A DNA stretch of 64,000 nt from Pseudomonas sp. GR 6-02 (GCF_001655615.1 NZ_CP011567.1:1869001-1933000); one strand, 5' to 3'; positions 17,109 to 27,313 are shown, numbered from the stretch's first letter. Made by a program: numbers and translations. The notes: a model not told the origin generated them from the sequence alone.

Positions 17109-17912
17109 ATGCATCTGAGCGCGCTTTATCGTTTTCCGTTGAAATCCGGCAAGGGCGAGACCTTGAATCAGGTCAGCCTGGACAAACTGGGGCTGGACGG
17201 CGACCGGCGCTGGATGCTGGTCGACGAGGCCAGCGGGCGTTTTCTGACCCAGCGCGCGGAGGCGAAAATGAGTCAGCTGTCGGCGTTGTGGAACGCAAGC
17301 GGTGGCTTGACCCTCAGTGCCCAAGGCCATTCACCGATCGATATCGCCTTGCCCGCCAGCGATGCAGAGCTGCGTGGCGTGACCATCTGGCGCGACACCT
17401 TGCGCGTGCCCGATGCCGGCATTGCTGCGGCTGCCTGGGTCAGTGAGTTCATCGGCAAGCCGACGCGTCTGGTGCATGTGCCGCTCGATCGTGCGCGGAC
17501 CACCCAGGCCGGCTACGGCAAGGACGACGATCAGGTGGCTTTTGCCGACGGTTTTCCGTTGTTGCTGATTGGCCAGGCGTCGCTGGAAGACTTGTCGCAA
17601 CGGGTCGGGCGACCGCTGGAGATGCTGCGCTTTCGGCCCAATCTGGTGATCGAGGGCAGCGAGGCGTTCGCCGAAGATGGCTGGAAGCGCATCCGTATTG
17701 GCGATGTCGAGTTCCGCGTGGTCAAGTCCTGCTCACGTTGCATTCTGACCACCATCGACCCGCAGACCGGCGAACGTAGCGACGACCGCGAGCCTCTGGC
17801 GACCTTGCAGCAATATCGGGCTCAAGAGGACGGCGCGATGTTCGGGCAGAACCTGGTCAATGACGGTAACGGTCGGCTCGAAGTCGGCATGCCGGTGACG
17901 ATCCTCGAATAG
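17109..17912 (+). CDS. MOSC-domain protein (YcbX-like)
   Basis: A 267-aa protein with an N-terminal MOSC beta-barrel domain (LYRFPLKSGKGETLNQV) and a C-terminal MOSC domain. The expected molybdenum-coordinating cysteine is in KSCSRCILTTIDP near residue 206. YcbX/YiiM-type MOSC proteins reduce N-hydroxylated base analogues with molybdenum cofactor; that activity is inferred. ATG 17109 follows GGGAG. The gene fits the window's other molybdenum-cofactor genes but is not next to them. Confidence 0.87.
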   Translation: MHLSALYRFPLKSGKGETLNQVSLDKLGLDGDRRWMLVDEASGRFLTQRAEAKMSQLSALWNASGGLTLSAQGHSPIDIALPASDAELRGVTIWRDTLRVPDAGIAAAAWVSEFIGKPTRLVHVPLDRARTTQAGYGKDDDQVAFADGFPLLLIGQASLEDLSQRVGRPLEMLRFRPNLVIEGSEAFAEDGWKRIRIGDVEFRVVKSCSRCILTTIDPQTGERSDDREPLATLQQYRAQEDGAMFGQNLVNDGNGRLEVGMPVTILE

Positions 17913-17920
17913 CAGCCCTG

Positions 17921-17960
17921 AAAAAAAATGCCCGTGTTCTTGGACACGGGCATTTTTTTT
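17921..17960. terminator. Strong bidirectional terminator
   Basis: A perfect 17-bp stem (17921-17937 with 17944-17960), core ATGCCCGTGT/ACACGGGCAT, flanked by eight A and eight T. It separates the convergent MOSC and ppnP genes and can stop transcription from both sides. Confidence 0.95.
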
Positions 17961-17980
17961 CGCTGTGAAACCCTAGGGGG

Positions 17981-18265
17981 TTAGCCGCGGTATTCGCACA
18001 GGTAAGCGGTGTCGACGGCCACTTTCAGCTGGAACTTGCTGTTGGCGGGCACGTTGAACTGGCTGCCGGCGGCGAAGGTTTGCCAGTCGCTGCTGTCAGG
18101 CAGTTTGACGGTCAGGGCGCCGGACACCACGTGCATGATTTCACGCTGGCTGGTGCCGAATTCGTATTCGCCCGGTGCCATGACGCCGATGGTCGCCGGA
18201 CCTTCAGCGGTGCCAAAGGCGATCGACTTGACGGTGCCGTCGAAGTACTCGTTGACTTTAAACAT
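17981..18265 (-). CDS. ppnP: Pyrimidine/purine nucleoside phosphorylase PpnP (YaiE, DUF1255)
   Basis: A 94-aa single-cupin protein. Known PpnP enzymes split several nucleosides to the base and ribose-1-phosphate. The family pattern is seen in [16 protein letters not shown] at the start, [20 protein letters not shown] in the middle and [11 protein letters not shown] near the end. Length equals the family norm. ATG 18265 follows GAGG. It is convergent with the MOSC gene behind a shared terminator. Confidence 0.92.
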   Translation of the reverse strand: MFKVNEYFDGTVKSIAFGTAEGPATIGVMAPGEYEFGTSQREIMHVVSGALTVKLPDSSDWQTFAAGSQFNVPANSKFQLKVAVDTAYLCEYRG

Positions 18266-18339
18266 GGGCGATTCCTCGAAAAGGGCTAAAAAGGGCCGGC
18301 CAGTATGCACAAGGTGTCGATAGGCGTCACCTCCTGCAC

Positions 18340-18888
18340 TCAAGGATTGGCGGGGAAAATCAGCGGTAACAGGCGCGCGGTATTGCGCGCATCCTCCAGC
18401 GCCCGATGCTGCTGACCGTTGAACTGCAGGCCCGCCAGTTGCAGGGCGCCATTAAGCCCCAGCGGGCGCTCCAGTCGACAGGCCTTGGCAAAACGTTGCT
18501 TGAGATTCATGTGCGGCACCCGGCTCAGGGCGCTGTCGAGTTGCAGCCGCTGCCATTCCTGAAGCAGCTGTTTGCGGTCGTAGTCACCCCAACTGGCCCA
18601 GCCTTCCAGATTCGAGAGATGTTGGTCGAGCCAGTGTTCGAACGAAACCCAGACGTCGCTCAGGGGCTGGGCAGCATCGACATTGGCCTGGGTGATGTGG
18701 GTCAATTCGCGGCAAAACGGGGTCAACAGGGGCCGACGCAACGGGCGCACGAAGCACTGGAAGTGATCCAGTTCCCGGCCTTTGCGGTCCACGAGGGTGG
18801 CGCCGATTTCGATGATTTCCATTTCTGTTACTGGCCAGCCGCCCTCATCGGTGGTGGCTTCCAGATCAATGACCAGCCAGTGAGGCAT
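18340..18888 (-). CDS. DEDDh-type 3'-5' exonuclease
   Basis: A 182-aa exonuclease-fold protein resembling the ERI-1/3'hExo group. Catalytic residues are seen in [13 protein letters not shown] (D-x-E, ~residue 6), [12 protein letters not shown] (~100) and [14 protein letters not shown] (His and Asp, ~160). ATG 18888 ([11 protein letters not shown]) follows AGGA; an in-frame ATG at 18936 is upstream but has no family support. Substrate (RNA or DNA) is not known. Confidence 0.85.
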   Translation of the reverse strand: MPHWLVIDLEATTDEGGWPVTEMEIIEIGATLVDRKGRELDHFQCFVRPLRRPLLTPFCRELTHITQANVDAAQPLSDVWVSFEHWLDQHLSNLEGWASWGDYDRKQLLQEWQRLQLDSALSRVPHMNLKQRFAKACRLERPLGLNGALQLAGLQFNGQQHRALEDARNTARLLPLIFPANP

Positions 18889-18959
18889 TGCAGGTTTCCT
18901 GGTATCCGCATCCTGATAGGGCTTGAGCGTAGCCAAACCCGGCGGATCCGCCTAGCGGC

Positions 18960-20921
18960 TTATTCGACCTCCAACAGAATCTGACGATTTTTTACCTGGT
19001 CGCCGACCCTGACCTGCAAGCGCTTGAGCACGCCGTCGATACCCGATTTGAGTGGATGCTCCATTTTCATCGCTTCAAGCACCACCAGCAGTTGCCCTTT
19101 GCTGACCGGGCTGCCCTCACTGACCAATACGTCGACGATCGCCCCGTCCATCGGCGCCTTGAGCGTGCCGGAGCTGACACTGGCCTGGCCGCTGACCAGC
19201 GCCCGGGTCCGATCGACCAGTCGCAGGCTGCCGGGGCGCGTGAACAACCAGAGTTGCCCGGCTTCGAGGCGGTAGGCATGGCGTTGGCGGATGCCGTCGA
19301 TTTGCAGGGTGGCCCAGCGTCCGTCGCACTGGATGACCTTCAGTTCGAGGGGCCGGGCGCCAACCTGAACACGGTAGAGCTTGCCAGGTTCAGCGTGCAG
19401 TTCGACCGGCCATTCCTGATCCTCCAGGCCGATCCGATAGTGCAGAGGCGCGCTGGCGTTGTTGCGCCAACCGGCCAGCGGGGCGGGGTGAGCCTGCGCT
19501 GATACTTGATAAAAAAGCACCGCGGCGATGGCCAGCTCGTCGGCGCTCGGCGCATGAGGGTGCAGGCAGGGATGGTCGGCGAAGTACGTGGGGATGAACC
19601 CGGTGCTGAACTCGCCACTGATGAACTGGGAGTGTTCCAGCAGATTGGCGAGCAAGCGCTGATTGCTCTGCACGCCCAGCAGCACACTGTCCTGTATCGC
19701 CCGCAGCAACTTGCGTCGGGCTTCTTCACGGGTGGCACCGTGGGCGATGAGCTTGCCCAGCAGCGGGTCATAGAACGGGCTGACAGACTGGCCTTCGATC
19801 AGGCCATGGTCGATCCGTACGCTGCCCTGGATCGCTGGCTCCCAGGCCACGATTCGACCGGTTTGCGGCAGAAATCCCTGGGCCGGATCTTCGGCGTACA
19901 GGCGCACTTCCATGGCATGCCCGTTGAGCTGCACCTGTTCCTGTCGTAGCGGCAGCGGTTGCCCTTCGGCGATGTGTAATTGCCAGGCCACCAGATCGAG
20001 GCCGGTGATCAGTTCAGTCACCGGATGTTCCACTTGCAACCGGGTATTCATCTCCAGGAAGTAAAACCGGCCGTGAGCATCCAGTAGGAATTCCACGGTA
20101 CCCGCCCCCACGTAATTCACCGCGCGACCCGCCTTGAGCGCCGCCTCGCCCATGGCCTGGCGCAACTCGGTGGTCATCGCCGGGCAGGGCGCTTCTTCGA
20201 TGATTTTCTGGTGGCGGCGCTGGATCGAACAGTCGCGCTCGCCGAGGTGGATCAGGTTGCCGTGCTGGTCGCCGAACACCTGAATTTCAACGTGACGCGG
20301 ATCGATCAAGGCTTGTTCGAGGATCAATTCGTCGCTGCCAAACCCGTGCAGCGCTTCGGAGCGTGCGCTACGGAGCTGTTCCGGCAATTCGGCGGCGCTG
20401 TGCACCAGGCGCATGCCGCGACCGCCACCGCCGGCACTGGCCTTGATCATCAGCGGATAGCCGATGCGTTCGGCTTCGCGGCGCAGGGTGGCGTCGTCCT
20501 GTTCGCTGCCCTGATAGCCTTTGATGCAGGGCACGCCGGCTTTGATCATGGCCAGTTTCGACAGCCGTTTACTGCCCATCAGCTCGATGGCTTCGGAGCT
20601 GGGACCGATAAAGATGATGCCGGCTTGTTGGCAGGCGAGGGCGAAGCCTGAGTTTTCCGAGAGGAAGCCGTAACCGGGATGGATTGCATCGGCACCGGTG
20701 CGCCGGGCGGCGTCGATGATGGCCGGGATGTTCAGATAAGACTGCTGCACCGGGGCTGGGCCGATGTTCACGGCTTCGTCGGCCATCTGCACGTGCAGCG
20801 CATCGGCGTCGGCGTCGCTGAATACGGCGACGGTGCGGTAGCCCAGCTCTTGCGCGGTGCGCTGGACACGGCAGGCGATTTCACCGCGGTTGGCGATCAG
20901 GATTTTTTTGAGGGCGGGCAT
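18960..20921 (-). CDS. atuF: Geranyl-CoA carboxylase, biotin-containing alpha subunit AtuF
   Basis: A 653-aa biotin-dependent carboxylase subunit that carboxylates its own biotin with ATP and bicarbonate. Residues 1-445 are the biotin carboxylase domain (KILIANRGEIACRV, ASAGGGGRGMRLV, ERDCSIQRRHQKIIEEAPCP); the C-terminal biotinyl domain carries VLEAMKMEHPL with the biotinylated Lys. It closely resembles the methylcrotonyl-CoA carboxylase alpha subunit (LiuD); the neighbours (atuA, atuC) make geranyl-CoA carboxylase the better call. ATG 20921, 53 bases after atuE. Acts in citronellol/geraniol breakdown. Confidence 0.9.
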   Translation of the reverse strand: MPALKKILIANRGEIACRVQRTAQELGYRTVAVFSDADADALHVQMADEAVNIGPAPVQQSYLNIPAIIDAARRTGADAIHPGYGFLSENSGFALACQQAGIIFIGPSSEAIELMGSKRLSKLAMIKAGVPCIKGYQGSEQDDATLRREAERIGYPLMIKASAGGGGRGMRLVHSAAELPEQLRSARSEALHGFGSDELILEQALIDPRHVEIQVFGDQHGNLIHLGERDCSIQRRHQKIIEEAPCPAMTTELRQAMGEAALKAGRAVNYVGAGTVEFLLDAHGRFYFLEMNTRLQVEHPVTELITGLDLVAWQLHIAEGQPLPLRQEQVQLNGHAMEVRLYAEDPAQGFLPQTGRIVAWEPAIQGSVRIDHGLIEGQSVSPFYDPLLGKLIAHGATREEARRKLLRAIQDSVLLGVQSNQRLLANLLEHSQFISGEFSTGFIPTYFADHPCLHPHAPSADELAIAAVLFYQVSAQAHPAPLAGWRNNASAPLHYRIGLEDQEWPVELHAEPGKLYRVQVGARPLELKVIQCDGRWATLQIDGIRQRHAYRLEAGQLWLFTRPGSLRLVDRTRALVSGQASVSSGTLKAPMDGAIVDVLVSEGSPVSKGQLLVVLEAMKMEHPLKSGIDGVLKRLQVRVGDQVKNRQILLEVE

Positions 20922-20974
20922 CGGTTATTCCCTTGGTTTTTTGCGGTGAATGTAAGGGCTTGCTCGCGAAGCTC

Positions 20975-21772
20975 TTAAACGGACCACCCTGGTTTGCGCT
21001 TCTGCACAAAAGCCATCGTCCCCTCGATCCCTTCAGCCCCGGTCACTGCTTCGCTGAACCACTCGGCTGCCTGATCCAGCAGATCATCCGAGGGTTGTCC
21101 GGCACTCGCCAGCAACAGCTTTTTGGTCGCCGCGTTCGCCCCCGGTGCGCAACACAACACATGGGCCAGCACCTCATCGAGGCGTTCGGCCAAGGCTTGT
21201 GGGTCATGTTCGACAAAATGCACCAGCCCCATGCGCCGCGCCTGGGTGCCATCGAAGCGTGCGGCGGTCAGGGCCAGTCGGCGGGCCTGGGTCAGGCCGA
21301 TGCGTTGCACCACGTAAGGCGCGATCTGCGCCGGCAACAGGCCGAGGCTGGTTTCCGGCAGGCCGAACTGCGCCTGATGATCGGCCATCGCGATGTCGCT
21401 GACGCAGGCCAGGCCGAAGCCGCCGCCAAGCACCGCACCTTGCAGCACCGTAATCACCACTTGCGGCGCGTGTTGCACCTCTTGCAGTAGCACACCGAAC
21501 GCACGATTCAAATCGCGGTAGGCGGGCTGGCCTTGAGCGCGGGCGTTGGCCATGTCCTTGATGTCGGCACCGGCACAAAAATGCCCGCCGGCACCGCCGA
21601 TCACCAGCGCACGAATCTGCCGATCATCGCGAACCGCCGCCAGCACCGCACGCAGTTCGGTGACCATCTGCAAGCTCATGGCATTACGGTTTTCGGGACG
21701 ATTGAGGGTGATGTGCAGCACGCTGTCATGCAGGCCGAGCAACAGGGTTTGACAGGTGGGGAGGGTGCTCAT
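20975..21772 (-). CDS. atuE: Isohexenylglutaconyl-CoA hydratase AtuE
   Basis: A 265-aa crotonase-fold enzyme adding water to isohexenylglutaconyl-CoA in acyclic terpene breakdown. Family motifs are HITLNRPENRNAMS, GGHFCAGADIKDM (oxyanion hole) and GAVLGGGFGLACVSD. ATG 21772 overlaps the atuD stop by 4 bases; a longer frame to 22048 is only an overlap into atuD. The close relative LiuC (methylglutaconyl-CoA hydratase) cannot be excluded by sequence alone; the operon favours AtuE. Confidence 0.87.
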   Translation of the reverse strand: MSTLPTCQTLLLGLHDSVLHITLNRPENRNAMSLQMVTELRAVLAAVRDDRQIRALVIGGAGGHFCAGADIKDMANARAQGQPAYRDLNRAFGVLLQEVQHAPQVVITVLQGAVLGGGFGLACVSDIAMADHQAQFGLPETSLGLLPAQIAPYVVQRIGLTQARRLALTAARFDGTQARRMGLVHFVEHDPQALAERLDEVLAHVLCCAPGANAATKKLLLASAGQPSDDLLDQAAEWFSEAVTGAEGIEGTMAFVQKRKPGWSV

Positions 21773-22926
21773 TTGTTTTTCCCCGGCAGGATGCCCATGA
21801 GTTTGCAGATGATCCCCAGCATGATTTCGTCGGCACCGCCGCCAATCGATACCAGCCGCACATCGCGGTAAGCCCTGGCCACCGGGTTGTCCCACATGAA
21901 GCCCATGCCGCCCCAGTATTGCAGGCAACTGTCGCTGACTTCCCGGCCCAGTCGCCCGGCCTTGAGTTTGGCCATGGAGGCCAGACGGGTGACGTCCTGG
22001 CCTTTGATGTATTGCTCGGTGGCCTGGTAGACCAGCGCCCGCAGGCATTCGATTTCGGTTTGCAGTTCGGCCAGGCGAAAGTGGATGACCTGGTTGTCGA
22101 TCAGCGCGTTGCCGAAGGTTTTGCGCTCCTTGCAGTACTCGATGGTGCTGTCTACGCAGTACTCCAGGCCTTTGATCATGTTCGCCGCGCCGAACAGCCG
22201 CTCTTCCTGGAATTGCAGCATCTGCATCATGAACCCCGCGCCTTCGTGGCCGATGCGGTTGCGTTGCGGCACGCGCACGTTATCGAAAAACACCTGGGCG
22301 GTTTCCGAGCTGCGCATGCCGAGCTTGTCCAGGTGCGAGCTGAGGCTGATCCCGGGGCAGCTCATCGGCACCATGATCAGCGACTTGTTGATGTGCGGTT
22401 TGTCGTCCGAGGTGTTGGCCAGCAGGCAGATGAAATCGGCGCTCGGCGAGTTGGTGATCCACATCTTGCTGCCGTTGATCACGTAGTCGTCGCCGTCCTT
22501 GCGGGCGGTGGTTTTCAGCCCGGCGACGTCGGAGCCCGCGCCGACTTCGGAAACACCGATGCAGCCGACCTGCTCGCCGGTGATCGCCGGCCGCAGGAAT
22601 TCTTCGCGCAGTTCATCGGAGCCGAAACGCGCCAGGGCCGGGGTGCACATGTCGGTCTGCACGCCGATGGACATCGGAATGCCGCCGCAATGAATGGTGC
22701 CGAACTCTTCGGCCGCCACAATCGAATAGCTGTAGTCGAGGCCCATGCCGCCGAATTTTTCCGGTTTGGAGATTCCCAACAGACCGAGGTCGCCAGCCTT
22801 GCGGAAGATCTCATGGATCGGAAAGCGCCCGGCCTTTTCCCATTCCTCGACGTGGGGATTGATTTCGTGATCGACGAATTGGCGGACGGTGCGGCGCAGT
22901 GCTTCGTGTTCCTGGGTGAAGATCAT
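21769..22926 (-). CDS. atuD: Citronellyl-CoA dehydrogenase AtuD (acyl-CoA dehydrogenase)
   Basis: A 385-aa FAD-dependent acyl-CoA dehydrogenase that would oxidise citronellyl-CoA to geranyl-CoA. FAD and substrate motifs are VGCIGVSEVGAGSDVAG (~residue 118), INGSKMWITNSPSADF (~155) and the C-terminal YRDVRLVSIGGGADEIMLG. ATG 22926 follows AGGAG, 23 bases downstream of atuC. Electrons presumably pass to ETF. Part of the atuABCDEF operon. Confidence 0.88.
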   Translation of the reverse strand: MIFTQEHEALRRTVRQFVDHEINPHVEEWEKAGRFPIHEIFRKAGDLGLLGISKPEKFGGMGLDYSYSIVAAEEFGTIHCGGIPMSIGVQTDMCTPALARFGSDELREEFLRPAITGEQVGCIGVSEVGAGSDVAGLKTTARKDGDDYVINGSKMWITNSPSADFICLLANTSDDKPHINKSLIMVPMSCPGISLSSHLDKLGMRSSETAQVFFDNVRVPQRNRIGHEGAGFMMQMLQFQEERLFGAANMIKGLEYCVDSTIEYCKERKTFGNALIDNQVIHFRLAELQTEIECLRALVYQATEQYIKGQDVTRLASMAKLKAGRLGREVSDSCLQYWGGMGFMWDNPVARAYRDVRLVSIGGGADEIMLGIICKLMGILPGKNK

Positions 22927-22949
22927 TTTTATTGTTCTCCTGATCGCCC

Positions 22950-24566
22950 TTAGAAGCGGGCGACACCAAAGCTGTTGGGTTGCAGCGCCCGAACCTCGGC
23001 CTCATGGCAGATGTCCAGCAAGTATCCAAGTAACGTGCGGGTATCCCGTGGATCGATCAGCCCGTCATCCCACAGGTTGGCGCTGCCATACAGCGCGGTG
23101 GACTGGCTGTCGAGTTTCTGCGCGGTGACTTGTTCCAGCATGTCGAGCATTTTCGGGTCGGGCACCAATCCGTCCTTGAGTTGTTTGGCTTCGGTGACGA
23201 TCCGCAGCACTTTGCCGGCCTGGGCGCCGCCCATCACCGCGGTGCGGCTGTTGGGCCAGGCGAAGATGAAGCGCGGGTCGAGACCGCGGCCGCACATCGC
23301 GTAATTGCCGGCACCGTAGGAACCGCCGACGACGATTGTCAGTTTAGGCACCCGGGCATTGGCCACCGCTTGAATCATTTTCGCGCCGTGCTTGATCACG
23401 CCTTGCTGTTCCGACTCGGTGCCGACCATGAAGCCGGTGGTGTTGTGGAAAAACAGCAACGGCGTCTGGCTCTGGTCGCAGAGTTGAATGAACTGCGCGG
23501 CCTTGCTCGCGCCTTTGGGGGTGATCGGGCCGTTGTTGCCGATGAAACCGCAGGCTCGACCCTGGATCTGCAAATGCCCGCACACCGTCTGCTGATCGAA
23601 CTCGCATTTGAATTCGAGGAAGTTCGAAGCGTCGGCAACCCGCGCGATGATTTCACGCACGTCGTAAGGTTTTTTCGGGTCATCCGGGATCAGCCCCAGC
23701 AGTTCGTCGATGGGGTAGAGGGGCTCTTCCCACCGACGTTCCGGTAACCACGGCAACTGATCGTTCCACGGCAACAGACTGACAATCTCGCGCACCTGGC
23801 GCACGCCATCGGCATCGTTCTCGGCCAGGTATTCGGCGGTGCCGGCGGTTTGTGCATGCATCTCGGCACCGCCCAGTTCTTCGTCGGTGGCGACTTCACC
23901 GGTGGCTGCCTTGAGCAGCGGGGGGCCGGCGAGAAACAGCTTGGCCTTGCCGCGCACCACCACCACGTAATCCGACAACCCTGGCTGGTAAGCACCGCCC
24001 GCCGTGGCCGAGCCGTGGACCACGGTGATCTGCGGCAAGCCCATCGCCGACATCCGCGCCTGATTGGCAAAGCTGCGCGCGCCTTCGACGAAAATTTCCG
24101 CCGCATAGTTGAGGTTGGCGCCACCGCTCTCGGCGAGGGTGATCACCGGTAGTTTGTTTTCCATGGCGATCTGCTGCAGACGCAGGGACTTTTTCAGGCC
24201 GCTGGGGGAAATGGTGCCGCCCTTGATCGCGCTGTTGTTCGCCACCACCAGCACCCGCACGCCGGATACGTAACCGATCCCGGCGATCAAACCGCCGCCG
24301 GCCGCGCTGCCGTCCTTGTCGTCGTGCAGCTTGTAGCCGGCCAGGCTCGCCAGCTCGAGGAATGGCGCGCCGGGATCAAGCAGCAGGTTCAGCCTCTCCC
24401 GGGGCAGCAATTGCCCGCGCTTGTCGAACCTCGGTTTGGCTTCTGCGGCTTTATTCAACAGGTTCTGTTCGAGCTGGCGGACCTGCTCAATGCCGGCCAG
24501 CATGGCCGCACGATTGCGGGCGAACGGTTCGCTGAACGGGTCTATCTGGGACTGGATGACCGGCAT
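22950..24566 (-). CDS. atuC: Geranyl-CoA carboxylase, beta (carboxyltransferase) subunit AtuC
   Basis: A 538-aa carboxyltransferase that moves CO2 from biotin on AtuF to the gamma carbon of geranyl-CoA. Crotonase-superfamily carboxyltransferase motifs are seen: PRERLNLLLDPGAPFLELA, HGSATAGGAYQPGLSDYVV and VGGSYGAGNYAMCGRGLDP. It is much like LiuB (methylcrotonyl-CoA carboxylase beta), with which it shares length and layout. ATG 24566 lies 2 bases after the atuB stop with AAGGA upstream. Confidence 0.9.
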   Translation of the reverse strand: MPVIQSQIDPFSEPFARNRAAMLAGIEQVRQLEQNLLNKAAEAKPRFDKRGQLLPRERLNLLLDPGAPFLELASLAGYKLHDDKDGSAAGGGLIAGIGYVSGVRVLVVANNSAIKGGTISPSGLKKSLRLQQIAMENKLPVITLAESGGANLNYAAEIFVEGARSFANQARMSAMGLPQITVVHGSATAGGAYQPGLSDYVVVVRGKAKLFLAGPPLLKAATGEVATDEELGGAEMHAQTAGTAEYLAENDADGVRQVREIVSLLPWNDQLPWLPERRWEEPLYPIDELLGLIPDDPKKPYDVREIIARVADASNFLEFKCEFDQQTVCGHLQIQGRACGFIGNNGPITPKGASKAAQFIQLCDQSQTPLLFFHNTTGFMVGTESEQQGVIKHGAKMIQAVANARVPKLTIVVGGSYGAGNYAMCGRGLDPRFIFAWPNSRTAVMGGAQAGKVLRIVTEAKQLKDGLVPDPKMLDMLEQVTAQKLDSQSTALYGSANLWDDGLIDPRDTRTLLGYLLDICHEAEVRALQPNSFGVARF

Positions 24567-24568
24567 GG

Positions 24569-25468
24569 TTATTCCTTGTCCTTCGGTTCGTCTGGTTTGG
24601 AGGCGTCCGGCCTGAGTACTTCAGGTAAATAGGCGCGGTGAAAGCCGTTGTACGAGTGACTGTTCTGCGCCTTGTGCATTGGCCAGGCCCGCCCGCCGAG
24701 GCTGGCGGCACCATCGATGCGCAACGTGCTGCCGCTGACAAACGCCGCTGCCGGGCTGAGCAGGAACACAATCGCCGCGCTGATTTCCGATTCGGTGCCG
24801 ATGCGCTTGAGCGGCACGTGTTCGCACAGCGTCGGAATTACCGCCCGGAACGCGCCTTCGTAGGTGTCCATGCCGCTGGACGCGACCCAGCCCGGCGCGA
24901 CGGCGTTGACCCGCACGCCGGCGTAGCCCCATTCGAACGCGGCGGTCTTGGTAAAGTTGTCCATGCCCGAGCGCGCCGCGCCCGAATGGCCCATGCCGGG
25001 CATGCCGCCCCACATGTCGGCGAGCATGTTGACGATGGCGCCGCCGTGCTTGCTCATGGACTGATTGAACACCTCGCGAGCCATCAGAAAACCGCCCACC
25101 AGATTGGTGCGCAGGATGGTTTCGAAACCTTTCTGATTGATCGACGCCAGCGGCGAGGGGTACTGCCCGCCGGCATTGTTGACCAGCCCGTGGATTGGGC
25201 CGTGTTTGCGGATCAGCTCGCTGACCAGCTGCGTAACGGCGTCTTCATTGCGGATATCGCAGACCTGCCAATCGGCTTTACCACCGTCTTCGGTGATTTC
25301 GGCAGTGACCTTTTTCAGTTTTTCGGCATTGCGCCCCACCAGCAGCACGTGCGCACCGAGGGCCGCGAGCTCATGGGCGGTGCAACGACCGATGCCGCTG
25401 CCGCCACCGGTGACGATGATGGTTTGGCCGGTGAACAGATCGGGTTTGAAAATCGAGTCATAGGCCAT
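24569..25468 (-). CDS. atuB: Short-chain dehydrogenase AtuB
   Basis: A 299-aa SDR enzyme with the cofactor motif VTGGGSGIGRCTAHELAALG (~residue 19), NNAGG (~97) and an unusual active-site region: where YxxxK is expected the sequence reads SGAARSGMDNFTKTAAFEWG, so the usual Tyr appears to be Ala, as also occurs in dienoyl-CoA-reductase-like SDRs. It is proposed to act on a citronellol/geraniol breakdown intermediate; the precise step is not known. It starts 12 bases after atuA. Confidence 0.85.
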   Translation of the reverse strand: MAYDSIFKPDLFTGQTIIVTGGGSGIGRCTAHELAALGAHVLLVGRNAEKLKKVTAEITEDGGKADWQVCDIRNEDAVTQLVSELIRKHGPIHGLVNNAGGQYPSPLASINQKGFETILRTNLVGGFLMAREVFNQSMSKHGGAIVNMLADMWGGMPGMGHSGAARSGMDNFTKTAAFEWGYAGVRVNAVAPGWVASSGMDTYEGAFRAVIPTLCEHVPLKRIGTESEISAAIVFLLSPAAAFVSGSTLRIDGAASLGGRAWPMHKAQNSHSYNGFHRAYLPEVLRPDASKPDEPKDKE

Positions 25469-25480
25469 GGCGACAGTCCT

Positions 25481-27283
25481 CTAATTGAACTGATCGGCGA
25501 TGCGCTGGGGCACCGGAATCTGGATTTCCAACAGTTGTTGGGCGAACGCCTTGCCCTGCGGATCGATCCGCAGGCTGGCCACGCCACCGCCACCGAGTGC
25601 GTTTTCCAGAAGAAAATTAAAGCTCTGAGTGCCGGGTAAATACCAGCGTTCGACGCGTCCGTGAATCGGGTCGAGGACATGGCTCATCCAGTCGACCATC
25701 ACCTCGGGTGTCAGTGCTTCGGCGATCCACGGCAGGTAGTCGGGGTGGCGGGCCATGACGCCGATGTTGCTGTGGTTACCCTTGTCGCCGGAGCGCGCCA
25801 CGGCGAGTTTGATCAAGGCCACGCTGGCGTCGGCACGCTCTGTGGTTTTGGGTGGGTCGAACGGCAGCGGCAAGTCAGCTGGGTCGAGCGCATCGAGGGC
25901 GGGCAGGGCACACGGATGGCGCTCACCGGCAAGGTCGATCTCCAAGGTGCAGGCGGTTTTGTCGATCAGGAACGAAAACAGCCGGATCAACGGATACACC
26001 GTCGGCCGCCCGCCGACGATTCCCGTCAGCCCAGGCGCCATACCGGTGGCAGCCTGAGCGATTTCCCGGGAGAACAGAATCAAGGCCTGCTTGCTCGGAT
26101 GGCGCACGGCGAGTTTGATCACCACTTCGCGGCTGTCCTGGCGCTGGCCGTGGGGGCCGTAAGTGGCTTCGCTGCCGAGCAGTTCGATGTTCACCTCGCT
26201 GTAGGGCGCCCAGCCGCGCTGGCTAAACATTTCCGAGGTCTTGTTGATGATCGCCTGGCTGACCCGTCGGGCCTTGGCCACGGCATCGATCCCGGCGATC
26301 AGGCAACTGGCGGTGCAGCGGAAACCGTCCGGGTACGTTGCGCTGACCTTGTACTGAGCGGTCGGCGACAAGCCTTTCGCGCCATGCACCTGAACCGCGT
26401 TTTTGCCTTGTTGCACGAGTTTGACCTGGCTGAAATCGCACACTACATCGGGCAGCAAATAGGCCTGTGGGTCGCCGATCTCATAGAGCATCTGCTCGCC
26501 AACCGTCAGCGGTGTGACCAGACCGCCGGAGCCGTCGGGTTTGCTGACGATGAACTGGCTGTCGGCACCGACTTCGACGATCGGAAAGCCGATGTGTTCG
26601 TAGTCGGGCACGTCATGCCAATCGGTGAAATTGCCGCCGGTGCACTGGGCGCCGCATTCGATCAGATGCCCGGCCAATGCGGCCTGGGCGAGTTTGTCGT
26701 AGTCGTGCCACGACCAGCCGAACTCATGCACCAGCGCGGCGCTGACCACGGCGCTGTCGACCACGCGCCCGGTGATCACAATGTCGGCGCCCAAGCGCAG
26801 GGCTTCGACGATGCCCGGTGCGCCGAGGTAGGCGTTGGTCGACACGCACATCAGCGGCAGGGGTGCGCCACTGAACATCTCATGGATACCCAGGCTGCTC
26901 AGGTGTTTGAACTGCGGTTGCAGGTCGTCACCCGACAGCACGGCGATTTTCAGCGCCACCCCGGCCTTGTCGCAGGCCGTTTGCAGGGCAACGGCGCAGG
27001 CCTGTGGATTAACCCCGCCGGCATTGCTGATCACCCGGATCTGTTGTTTCGCGAGCTGCTCGAGGAGGGGGCTGAGGACTTCGATGAAGTCGCTGGCGTA
27101 GCCGGCGGCGGGGTCTTTCATCCGCGCCCCGGCCATGATCGACATTGTTATTTCGGCCAGATAATCGAACACCAGATAGTCCAGTCGCCCGCCCTCCACC
27201 AGTTGCGCGGCGGCGGTCGAGGTGTCGCCCCAGAATGCACTGGCACAACCGATGCGAATTGTTTTAGGCACAGTCAACTCCAT
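25481..27283 (-). CDS. atuA: Acyclic terpene utilisation protein AtuA (DUF1446)
   Basis: A 600-aa protein of the AtuA/DUF1446 family, the marker gene of the atu cluster. It begins [19 protein letters not shown], with [16 protein letters not shown] and [14 protein letters not shown] shortly after, and ends with a separate C-terminal domain ([18 protein letters not shown]). ATG 27283 follows AGGTGG; an upstream in-frame Met at 27322 falls in the operator region. It is needed for citronellol growth in P. aeruginosa, but its reaction is unresolved. First gene of the operon, divergent from atuR. Confidence 0.9.
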   Translation of the reverse strand: MELTVPKTIRIGCASAFWGDTSTAAAQLVEGGRLDYLVFDYLAEITMSIMAGARMKDPAAGYASDFIEVLSPLLEQLAKQQIRVISNAGGVNPQACAVALQTACDKAGVALKIAVLSGDDLQPQFKHLSSLGIHEMFSGAPLPLMCVSTNAYLGAPGIVEALRLGADIVITGRVVDSAVVSAALVHEFGWSWHDYDKLAQAALAGHLIECGAQCTGGNFTDWHDVPDYEHIGFPIVEVGADSQFIVSKPDGSGGLVTPLTVGEQMLYEIGDPQAYLLPDVVCDFSQVKLVQQGKNAVQVHGAKGLSPTAQYKVSATYPDGFRCTASCLIAGIDAVAKARRVSQAIINKTSEMFSQRGWAPYSEVNIELLGSEATYGPHGQRQDSREVVIKLAVRHPSKQALILFSREIAQAATGMAPGLTGIVGGRPTVYPLIRLFSFLIDKTACTLEIDLAGERHPCALPALDALDPADLPLPFDPPKTTERADASVALIKLAVARSGDKGNHSNIGVMARHPDYLPWIAEALTPEVMVDWMSHVLDPIHGRVERWYLPGTQSFNFLLENALGGGGVASLRIDPQGKAFAQQLLEIQIPVPQRIADQFN

Positions 27284-27313
27284 AGCCACCTGCGACAGAA
27301 GTGCTTCGAGACT

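Noticed and set aside
18960..27283. Leucine/isovalerate (liu) cluster
   Set aside because: Single enzymes look like LiuA-LiuD, but atuA (DUF1446), atuB and divergent atuR mark this as the acyclic terpene cluster.
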